Below the pieces are notes generated by a model. The model was not told the origin of the DNA, made no database searches, and saw only the letters and a list, made by a program, of their open reading frames with translations. Source: Candidatus Poseidoniaceae archaeon (GTDB lineage: Archaea; Thermoplasmatota; Poseidoniia; Poseidoniales; Poseidoniaceae). From it: a DNA stretch of 5,264 bases. The position numbers were made by a program, and so were the translations under genes. Positions 1 to 5,119 of this stretch are shown piece by piece; position 1 is the stretch's first letter, and each line of letters begins with the position of its first letter. The DNA lies in contig DUKK01000022.1 in NCBI GenBank assembly GCA_013329355.1, positions 1 through 5,264 on the forward strand. Direction: 5' to 3'.

Positions 1-320
1 TCTTCAATCCATGCAGAGCAGGCAGATCCGTGGCATAATGCACTGAAATTATCAACATCTATCCAAAACGTACGCCTGCCGCAAACAGGGCAGTCACGAC
101 ACTCCATAGTCGACAGAATCGTCATGGCTTCTTCGCCAACGATATCAACATCCCAAACAACTACACTACAACTCTCAAGTAACATCTGCTCACTCTTTTT
201 CAAGAACGCTCTTAGAACCTGCCACGCAGTATCTTCTGTGCTAAAGCAACCTAATGCTATGGTTCCACCATCTTCTTCGGTAACCGATGGAACAAATACT
301 CTTGAAACAGGCTCGCCCAT
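1..320 (-). CDS. Hypothetical protein with a cysteine cluster, 3' end cut off
   Basis: I do not recognise this protein. An ATG at 318-320 opens a frame that runs 106 codons without a stop and leaves the window, so the C-terminus is missing. It begins MGEPVSRVFVPSVTEEDGG. Residues 1-70 look like a small alpha/beta domain: a strand-like start, an amphipathic helix around residues 29-49, and a VVVWDVDIVG strand around 53-62. Residues 74-101 carry Cys74, Cys77 and Cys80 (C-R-D-C-P-V-C-G), then Cys96-His97 and Cys101. This spacing suggests a treble-clef or zinc-ribbon metal site. The start lies 25 bases after the folB stop with no clear ribosome binding site, so it is probably co-transcribed with folB. 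The frame stays open a little upstream of the ATG, so a slightly longer N-terminus is possible. Metal binding is inferred from the cysteines alone. Confidence 0.6.
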   Translation of the reverse strand, partial: MGEPVSRVFVPSVTEEDGGTIALGCFSTEDTAWQVLRAFLKKSEQMLLESCSVVVWDVDIVGEEAMTILSTMECRDCPVCGRRTFWIDVDNFSALCHGSACSAWIE

Positions 321-345
321 GGCTGACTTAAACCAATCAATTGTA

Positions 346-711
346 TCAATTCTCTTGTTTAAATGGCCACTCAGCCTCTACTATTGCCAGCCCTCCGTCG
401 TGCGGAAGCTTTGCCTCGGGCTTCTCTATTCTTATCATGATCTTGCGAACAAGTTTATTCTGGGAAATAATCTCAAACATATGTTCAATCATTGTCTCCA
501 TTAATTTGATTGGCGGTGAGTTGACAATGACATCATGCGCCACAGTTTGTAAATCAGCATAATTAACCGTTTGATGTAGGTTGTCAGCAAATACCTTTGA
601 TTCTAACTCTACTGTTATAGAGACAACGAAAGGCTGCTGATAGGAGTGTTCCGCCTCATAGGCTCCATGCTTTCCATACACAGTAAAATCTTGCAAAGTT
701 ACCTTAAACAT
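346..711 (-). CDS. folB: Dihydroneopterin aldolase (FolB family)
   Basis: The family cleaves 7,8-dihydroneopterin to 6-hydroxymethyl-dihydropterin and glycolaldehyde, a step in folate (or other pterin) synthesis in the cytosol. Its 121 residues match the usual family length. Visible landmarks in order: the N-terminal strand then Y-G-K-H-G-A-Y-E-A-E (residues 12-21, Glu21 in the active-site glutamate position); Q-Q-P-F and a beta strand (25-36); T-V-N-Y-A-D (49-53, Tyr51); M-E-T (71-73, Glu72, pterin anchoring); I-E-K-P (95-98, Lys97 in the catalytic lysine position); and H-D-G-G-L-A-I-V-E near the end. The ATG directly follows the TAG of the upstream parvulin gene with no base between, and a GAGGG lies four bases before that ATG, so translational coupling is likely. 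Related members act as dihydroneopterin triphosphate epimerases, so the exact substrate is less certain than the family. Confidence 0.88.
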   Translation of the reverse strand: MFKVTLQDFTVYGKHGAYEAEHSYQQPFVVSITVELESKVFADNLHQTVNYADLQTVAHDVIVNSPPIKLMETMIEHMFEIISQNKLVRKIMIRIEKPEAKLPHDGGLAIVEAEWPFKQEN

Positions 712-1002
712 CTAACCCTCTTCCCTCTCATGAACCCAGATAAGGTGGTATCCAAACTGAGATTTTATTGGATTTGAGGTGGTTGACAAAGGGATATTCC
801 ATACCGCATCATCGAATTCTTTCACCATCATTCCTTTTCTAAACCATCCCAAATCACCACCTTTTTGAGATGATGGGCAGGTGCTTTTTTTACGCGCCAT
901 TTTTTGGAACTCTTTCAGTTTGGAAATCTTCTGTTTTACCTGCAGAGCTTCGGATTTAGAGTTCACAAGTATGTGCGATGCCCAAGCGCTAGGAGCCACC
1001 AT
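712..1002 (-). CDS. Parvulin-type peptidyl-prolyl cis-trans isomerase (PpiC/Par10-like)
   Basis: This is a single-domain parvulin, 96 residues, close to the 92-97 residues of stand-alone bacterial Par10 and archaeal parvulins. It should catalyse cis-trans isomerisation of Xaa-Pro bonds and act as a cytosolic folding helper, as no signal peptide or membrane segment is present. The fold signature is complete: A-S-H-I-L-V (residues 8-13, His10 of the active-site dual histidine pair), T-C-P-S-S (41-45, Cys42 in the active-site position), G-G-D-L-G-W-F (48-54), G-M-M-V-K-E-F (57-63, Met and Phe lining the proline pocket) and Q-F-G-Y-H-L-I (82-88, the second histidine, His86). The ATG is supported because the frame is closed by a TAA seven codons upstream with no better start between. 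A GGTGGG sits only two bases before the ATG, too close to be an ideal ribosome site. The stop codon abuts folB, implying a two-gene unit. Confidence 0.92.
   Translation of the reverse strand: MVAPSAWASHILVNSKSEALQVKQKISKLKEFQKMARKKSTCPSSQKGGDLGWFRKGMMVKEFDDAVWNIPLSTTSNPIKSQFGYHLIWVHEREEG
716..720 (-). promoter_or_regulatory. Possible ribosome binding site for folB inside the parvulin gene
   Basis: On the minus strand GAGGG occupies the last codons of the parvulin gene, four bases before the folB ATG. It is one of the few Shine-Dalgarno-like stretches in the window and would suit re-initiation by a ribosome ending at the adjacent TAG. The spacing is slightly short, and the match could be chance because it lies in Glu-Glu-Gly codons. 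Confidence 0.35.
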
Positions 1003-1044
1003 GGCCCACCCTAGTCCAATTCGTTATTGAATTTCACTGAATCA

Positions 1045-1059
1045 GGTGCTTAAATCACC
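1045..1059. repeat. Near-palindrome upstream of the parvulin gene, containing a TATA-like core
   Basis: The 15-base sequence ggtgcttaaatcacc is an inverted repeat with one mismatched pair around a central A. On the minus strand it contains TTTAAG, centred about 50 bases before the parvulin ATG, where an archaeal TATA element with a short leader could lie. It could be an operator overlapping a promoter for the parvulin-folB pair, or a chance palindrome. Confidence 0.25.
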
Positions 1060-1069
1060 GGCCAGCAAT

Positions 1070-1261
1070 CTAATCTAAGTATTCCAAATAGTCACACGAA
1101 CATGTAGCAGTTCCCCATTTTATTGGATAATGGTGTCTAGGTAGTTATGATCCTCCAAGCACCACCACAATGGCAGGATACCGCTCTGCCAGTGTTAACG
1201 CGAGTTCATAGGTAAATGGACAATGATTTGTAAGGATTATGACCGCAGCACTTTTGTTCAA
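1070..1261 (-). pseudogene. Probable decayed gene fragment with thioredoxin-like N-H-C-P-F motif
   Basis: The 281-base gap between ubiX and the parvulin gene holds a protein-like minus frame. From a TTG at 1259-1261, 38 codons run to a TAA at 1145-1147. The same frame then continues another 24 codons to a TAG at 1070-1072. The first part reads as a beta-alpha-beta unit: a strand (A-A-V-I-I-L), T-N-H-C-P-F-T, an amphipathic helix (Y-E-L-A-L-T-L-A-E-R-Y-P), then a strand A-I-V-V-V-L-G-G-S. From memory, N-H-C-P-F followed by Y-E-x-x-L-x-x-L-A-x-x-Y resembles peroxiredoxin-like thioredoxin-fold proteins, while Y-P-x-I-V-V-V-L-G-G also resembles cobalamin-binding domains of radical SAM proteins. 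The part after the stop (W-G-T-A-T-C-S-C-D-Y) is not recognised. No ATG start exists and both ends of the supposed domain are missing, so a remnant is likelier than a working gene. Chance is still possible in so short a stretch. Confidence 0.3.
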
Positions 1262-1283
1262 GAGTTAGGGTATTTGCTGGGTG

Positions 1284-1853
1284 TCAGATTTCATCGCCGG
1301 TCCATCGTTTGCCGATTTTGTGCTCAATATCACAATGATCGAGGATTCTCGCCATAATAAAATCGATAAGGTCATCGATAGACTGTGGGTGATTGTAAAA
1401 TCCAGGTGACGCAGGAATTATTATTGAACCCCACATCGATAGTTTGGTCATATTCTCCAGGTGTACCGTTGCATACGGAGCTTCTCTGGGGACTAGGATG
1501 AGTTTACGTCGTTCCTTCATTGCCACGATTGCCGATCTTGTCACTAGATTGTCACTAATTCCCGCAGCCATCTTGCCTAGTGTTGTTCCTGAGCAAGGGC
1601 ATATAACCACAGCGTCGATTTTGGCTGAGCCTGATGCGGATTTACCGCCAATATTTCTCTCATCATCAAGCATGGCGCCAGTTTTGCTAGCCAGTTCTTC
1701 TTTTGTCATGTTACACTCATGCTTGAGTGTTATTTCGCCAGCATGGCTTACTACTAGGCGTGTTTCTCTGCCGTGCTCTTGTAGGATTTCTAGCAAGCGC
1801 TTACCGTAGATGGCACCTGAAGCGCCAGTGATGGCTACAACGATTTCGCCCAT
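1284..1853 (-). CDS. ubiX: Flavin prenyltransferase UbiX
   Basis: UbiX joins a dimethylallyl group to FMN, making prenylated FMN, the cofactor of UbiD-family (de)carboxylases. Older annotations call it 3-octaprenyl-4-hydroxybenzoate carboxy-lyase. The 189 residues match the family and contain: the flavin-binding start I-T-G-A-S-G-A-I-Y-G (8-17); C-P-C-S-G-T-T-L (85-92); G-I-S-D-N-L (98-103); K-E-R-R-K-L-I-L-V-P-R-E (113-124); H-L-E-N-M (131-135); P-G-F-Y (150-153); and R-I-L-D (169-172). Lys113, Arg123, Glu124, Tyr153 and Arg169 line up, at a constant offset of 16, with the residues I recall as active-site ones in Pseudomonas UbiX (K129, R139, E140, Y169, R185), so the enzyme looks intact. 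The ATG lies 39 bases after the aminotransferase stop, with GGTG four bases upstream as a weak ribosome site. No UbiD partner is in the window, so which decarboxylase it serves is unknown. Confidence 0.94.
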   Translation of the reverse strand: MGEIVVAITGASGAIYGKRLLEILQEHGRETRLVVSHAGEITLKHECNMTKEELASKTGAMLDDERNIGGKSASGSAKIDAVVICPCSGTTLGKMAAGISDNLVTRSAIVAMKERRKLILVPREAPYATVHLENMTKLSMWGSIIIPASPGFYNHPQSIDDLIDFIMARILDHCDIEHKIGKRWTGDEI

Positions 1854-1892
1854 GTGGCACCGACAGCATCAACTACTTTTATTCACTTGTTT

Positions 1893-3059
1893 TTATTTTA
1901 ATGCCGAGGTCAGTGATTTATCCAGTGCTTCGATGGCAAGTTTAAACGACTTTGGTTCTATAGACCAAGCTACTCTAACCCAGTTCCTCAGTTCTTCGCT
2001 AAACATTGAGCACGGAACAGCCAACAAGTCATTAGCCTTGCAATGGTGGTCAACGAAATGCTCAGAGTCAACGTTGTTTGGTAGCTCAAAGCATCCAAAT
2101 ACGCCCGCAGGTGGTTCGTTCCATGCAATGTTATGGCGCGCTAAAACAGCCCTGAGTTGTGGTAAATTTTCCCTTCTGTAGTGGGTAATTGCCATATCCA
2201 CCTTGGATAGATTCTGCAGTGCTGCTGTACCGATTTTCATTGTTGGGCTTGCCATTACTCCGGAAAAGGTCATGAATATCCGGCGGGCGATCGAGATTGT
2301 TTGCCTGTCGGAAATAATCCACCCAAATCTAATTGAGCCCATTGAGTAGACCTTGGTCAGAGAATTTATCGATATAATCTTGTCACCATAGGAGTGCAAT
2401 GAGCGATAATGTTCCGTATTTCTATATGCATCATTATATGCTTCATCTGCAATAATAATTACCTCATTTTGTTTGGCTAGTTCTATAATCCAATCTCGGT
2501 CTCGAATATCAAGGTTCCAGCCAGACGGGTTAGAGATCGGAGTAACCATGATAATTTGTGATTGTTCAATTGCCTCACGCCATTGTTTGCGATCAATCCG
2601 CCAACATCCTGAATTACCTTGAGGTGGATATTTATTCATGCGAATTACCTTATCTGCCAAGATAAGAGCTGTCTGTGGTATTGGTGCGTAGGTTGGTGAC
2701 TCCACTGCAACAGTTATCTCACCATCAACAGAATCTCGAATCATGGCGATTGCAGTAAGTAGGGAAATATTGATCCCCTGTGTAGCACCATGGGTAATCA
2801 AGACATTATCAACAGCGACATTTTCTCGTTCAGCGATAATAACTCGTGGATCGATATCATCATTGAAGTACGGCTTGTTTAGCTCAGTTATGCCCTTCCC
2901 CAGTAAATCATCGAGTTGCCAATCATATTGCATACCGCTGAAAGAAAGGTTGTGAGTCCTGGTTTCTTGCAATCTTGGGATATACCACTCAAGGTAATCT
3001 ATCGGCGCAACTGAATTGGTCAATCCATCGCGACTAAATCTCGGCCAGTAACGACTCAT
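1893..3059 (-). CDS. PLP-dependent class I/II aminotransferase, substrate unknown
   Basis: This is a fold-type I aminotransferase or related PLP enzyme, cytosolic. Counting from the ATG at 3057-3059 it has 388 residues, typical for the family. The same frame extends eight codons to a TTG at 3081-3083, directly preceded by a TAA. I prefer the ATG because TTG is a rarer start and neither has a ribosome site. Numbered from that ATG, the PLP site is complete: T-H-G-A-T-Q-G (89-95, phosphate-binding loop), S-N-P-S-G (176-180, Asn177), D-E-A-Y (205-208, Asp205 for the pyridine nitrogen and Tyr208), S-L-T-K (233-236, Lys236, the Schiff-base lysine), S-I-R-F-G-W (242-247, Arg244), and W-V-R-V-A-W with Arg362 for the substrate carboxylate. 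The substrate cannot be read from these motifs; amino-acid and unusual PLP-enzyme roles are both possible. It sits about 46 bases after lipB and 39 before ubiX, probably in one transcript. Confidence 0.88.
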   Translation of the reverse strand: MSRYWPRFSRDGLTNSVAPIDYLEWYIPRLQETRTHNLSFSGMQYDWQLDDLLGKGITELNKPYFNDDIDPRVIIAERENVAVDNVLITHGATQGINISLLTAIAMIRDSVDGEITVAVESPTYAPIPQTALILADKVIRMNKYPPQGNSGCWRIDRKQWREAIEQSQIIMVTPISNPSGWNLDIRDRDWIIELAKQNEVIIIADEAYNDAYRNTEHYRSLHSYGDKIISINSLTKVYSMGSIRFGWIISDRQTISIARRIFMTFSGVMASPTMKIGTAALQNLSKVDMAITHYRRENLPQLRAVLARHNIAWNEPPAGVFGCFELPNNVDSEHFVDHHCKANDLLAVPCSMFSEELRNWVRVAWSIEPKSFKLAIEALDKSLTSALK

Positions 3060-3105
3060 ATGCAGGGCAAATTGTTTAATCAATTATCTTTTTTCATGAT
3101 TCTGA

Positions 3106-3762
3106 TTATTTGATAATCTTTCCTCTACTGAGACACAACATCATATTTTCTAGTAATGATTCAATTAGATAATCCCTATCTACATCGTAGCCTAGTTTTG
3201 CAAGGCAAGTGGTTGTTGCTTCACCTAACCCGCAGCCCGATAGGTTCTCAACTCGACCCGCTGGAGTGTTGATATTGATGGTCAGACCATGTCTTGATGT
3301 CCACCTGAGAAACGATAATCCAATGCTGCATACTTTGTTATCGCCAACCCAGACTCCTTGCATCCTGCCGTCCTTTCGCGCAGGTATGCCCAAGTCTGCT
3401 AATGTTCTAATCACCCAGTCCTCAAGTTTGCTAATAATTGCAGTAACTGAGTCTTCTCCCGGCAAATCCCATTTGAAAATTGGATAGCATACGATCTGTC
3501 CTGGTCCATGCCAAGTAAGACCACCCCCTCGATCTACGGGAAAAGCGGGGTAAGTTGGTGGTGGTGTAATGCCGTCGTTTCTAGCACGCGGGCCAACAGT
3601 AACAATTTCCGGATGTTCCAATAGCAATAGAGTATCATGAATTCTATCCTCAATTCTAAGCATTTGGAGTTCTTTCATTTGGGCAAGTGCCGTTTGATAT
3701 TCAACAACACCCTCAAACCGAATGTCGACGAATCTTTCCCCGGTCATGGCTATGCTAACCAT
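3106..3762 (-). CDS. lipB: Octanoyltransferase LipB (lipoyl(octanoyl) transferase)
   Basis: LipB moves an octanoyl group from acyl carrier protein to a lysine of lipoyl domains (2-oxoacid dehydrogenase E2, glycine cleavage H protein), after which LipA adds sulfur. The 218 residues match the family. Landmarks: L-L-L-E-H-P-E-I-V-T-V-G (46-57); V-D-R-G-G-G-L-T-W-H-G-P-G-Q (76-89), the signature that binds the acyl donor; D-N-K-V-C-S-I-G-L (141-149) with Lys143; H-G-L-T-I-N-I-N-T (158-166); and L-S-G-C-G-L (174-179) with Cys177. Lys143 and Cys177 are 34 residues apart, as are the E. coli catalytic pair Lys135 and Cys169, so the active site appears intact. The usual proline before the cysteine is Gly here. 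The ATG lies 19 bases after the membrane-protein stop and a TAA closes the frame shortly upstream; Met6 is an alternative start. No lipA or lplA lies in the window. Confidence 0.94.
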   Translation of the reverse strand: MVSIAMTGERFVDIRFEGVVEYQTALAQMKELQMLRIEDRIHDTLLLLEHPEIVTVGPRARNDGITPPPTYPAFPVDRGGGLTWHGPGQIVCYPIFKWDLPGEDSVTAIISKLEDWVIRTLADLGIPARKDGRMQGVWVGDNKVCSIGLSFLRWTSRHGLTININTPAGRVENLSGCGLGEATTTCLAKLGYDVDRDYLIESLLENMMLCLSRGKIIK

Positions 3763-3781
3763 CGGTTTATCATAGACTTAA

Positions 3782-5074
3782 TCAAAAGTCAAGTTCGGCA
3801 GATTTCACATCCGTCCTGCCGGCTTTGTAGGCTTCAATAGCTGCTTTAGCGATTGCTTTGGGGTCATTCACAACCTGTTTGTCAATTTTATCACCGTTGA
3901 ACAAAGAATCGCCAACCAAAACGGAATCCATTAATGACAAATTCTTGTTTGATGAGTCCTCACTTTGTTTGATAATTCTCTCCATGTCGTGGGTCAGCGC
4001 TTGAATTGCTTCCAATTCGGTGGTTTTCCGCTCGAGTTCGGATTCTAGACTAGTAACCTGAATTCTAGTCTCACTCAGTTGGACTCGCAACATTTCGGAC
4101 TCAACTCTGGTAGCGCGCATTTCATTGGCTAACTCCTCCAATACTTCTCTTGCCGATGTAGCCTTAGTTGGAATATTACTTGCAGGGCTCTGAGCTCGTG
4201 ATGGGTGTTCAACAACATAGCCAGCAATAGATTCACCAGGGTAATTTGCTGATAGTAATTTTACTGCTGTATGTCCTGAGATATTGAAACCCAGCGCCAT
4301 AGCAGAAAGTAGGACTGCTTCGCCGTTATGTTCTTGGCTCATTACTTGACCTGATTCAATGGCATAAAACAAGTCAAAGAAACTCATCATGGTAATTACA
4401 GAAATTAGGCCACAGAAAAACAATATGACTGCTGAACGGCGTATTTCTCGACTAGTGGGCTTAGATGATTCGACAGGTGGCGGCATTTGTATTCTACCTT
4501 CTATCACGCCTCTGGGGTCATTAGCTAACTGTCGTATGACCGGCCGTAAATCCTCTTCGACATGTTTCAAATTTGCCATATGCAGCCTATACCTGCGCTT
4601 GGCCAAGTTAAATCCAGTGAGTATAACCAAACTGCCTAAGACATAGTATAGCCAGAACCACGGGCCGTCTGGTGCATGTCCATGACTCAATTCCTGTCCT
4701 ATAACAAAACCACTTTCAACCTCCTGATTTAGTAGAAATCCCGACAGTTGATCACCTATGTCATTTGAGGTGTAACCATCATAGTGACATTGATGTTTAT
4801 TTCTGTGGTTGATTTCTTCACACTGCTCATTTTCATAGTCAACAATTGCTTCCGCATATTGAAGCAATATGCTAGATGCACCAACAGCAATTGACAATAT
4901 AATTGATTTGGCAATGAATATTCGGACTCCACCAGGCGGAATTAACAGTTGTTGTGATTGATGATTAGGCTTATTTGAACGAATTCTCCAAAACACCAAT
5001 CCACAGAGAACAGCTATTACGCTGACAAAAATAACAAATTTATTGAATTCTGGAACGGCAAAAACTTGATTCAT
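3782..5074 (-). CDS. Five-span membrane protein with cytoplasmic coiled coil, function unknown
   Basis: I do not recognise this 430-residue protein. Predicted spans by eye: 12-29, 51-73, 138-157, 213-238 and a weaker one at 251-273. Basic stretches (W-R-I-R-S-N-K near 29-35; A-K-R-R-Y-R-L-H near 158-165; the R-E-I-R-R before span 4) place the loops after spans 1 and 3 inside, giving N-terminus out and C-terminus in. The outside loop at 74-137 is acidic, with Cys85 and Cys96 able to form a disulfide, plus several His. The inside loop 158-212 contains P-P-P-V-E-S-S-K-P-T. Residues 306-370 form a long charged heptad-rich segment (E-L-E-R-K-T-T-E-L-E and similar), a likely coiled coil for self-association or partner binding. 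The tail 380-430 has D-S-V-L-V-G-D-S, N-D-P-K-A-I-A-K-A-A-I-E-A-Y and an acidic end. The ATG has no ribosome site but a TATA-like box lies 36 bases upstream, so this gene may head the lipB transcript. Confidence 0.85.
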   Translation of the reverse strand: MNQVFAVPEFNKFVIFVSVIAVLCGLVFWRIRSNKPNHQSQQLLIPPGGVRIFIAKSIILSIAVGASSILLQYAEAIVDYENEQCEEINHRNKHQCHYDGYTSNDIGDQLSGFLLNQEVESGFVIGQELSHGHAPDGPWFWLYYVLGSLVILTGFNLAKRRYRLHMANLKHVEEDLRPVIRQLANDPRGVIEGRIQMPPPVESSKPTSREIRRSAVILFFCGLISVITMMSFFDLFYAIESGQVMSQEHNGEAVLLSAMALGFNISGHTAVKLLSANYPGESIAGYVVEHPSRAQSPASNIPTKATSAREVLEELANEMRATRVESEMLRVQLSETRIQVTSLESELERKTTELEAIQALTHDMERIIKQSEDSSNKNLSLMDSVLVGDSLFNGDKIDKQVVNDPKAIAKAAIEAYKAGRTDVKSAELDF

Positions 5075-5105
5075 GAGATATCAAGTAATAATTTGTTTTC
5101 GTTCG

Positions 5106-5114
5106 TATATAAAA
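5106..5114 (-). promoter_or_regulatory. TATA-like promoter element before the membrane protein gene
   Basis: The minus strand reads TTTTATATA in the 45-base gap between the dUTPase stop and the membrane-protein ATG. Its centre is about 36 bases before the ATG. If this is an archaeal TATA box, transcription would start some 26 bases downstream, near 5084, leaving a leader of roughly ten bases; that fits the absence of a Shine-Dalgarno sequence. The flanking bases before the box are not a strong purine-rich BRE. As a bacterial -10 element it would also be plausible, though no good -35 was noticed. Confidence 0.45.
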
Positions 5115-5119
5115 CAATG

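Noticed and set aside
124..504. Plus-strand open frame of 126 codons
   Set aside because: It lies opposite folB and the cysteine-cluster gene, which have clear protein character; its own translation is low in sense (many Ser/Thr, no motif).
1003..1283. A tRNA, small RNA or riboswitch in the gap
   Set aside because: No cloverleaf, CCA end, or recognisable aptamer core was seen; the protein-like reading frame explains the region better.
1873..1897. A/T-rich run between the aminotransferase stop and ubiX as a terminator
   Set aside because: On the transcribed (minus) sense strand the run is A-rich, not T-rich, and has no preceding hairpin, so it does not look like an intrinsic terminator.
1444..2181. 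Two plus-strand open frames of about 120 codons
   Set aside because: Both are antisense shadows of ubiX and the aminotransferase, whose active-site motifs fix the minus strand as coding.
2131..2322. A 63-codon minus-strand frame inside the aminotransferase gene
   Set aside because: It overlaps the aminotransferase in another frame between the Schiff-base lysine and the C-terminal Arg; no frameshift is needed to explain the aminotransferase, which is intact.
3209..3840. Plus-strand frames opposite lipB
   Set aside because: LipB is complete with catalytic Lys and Cys at the right spacing; the opposite frames show no motif.
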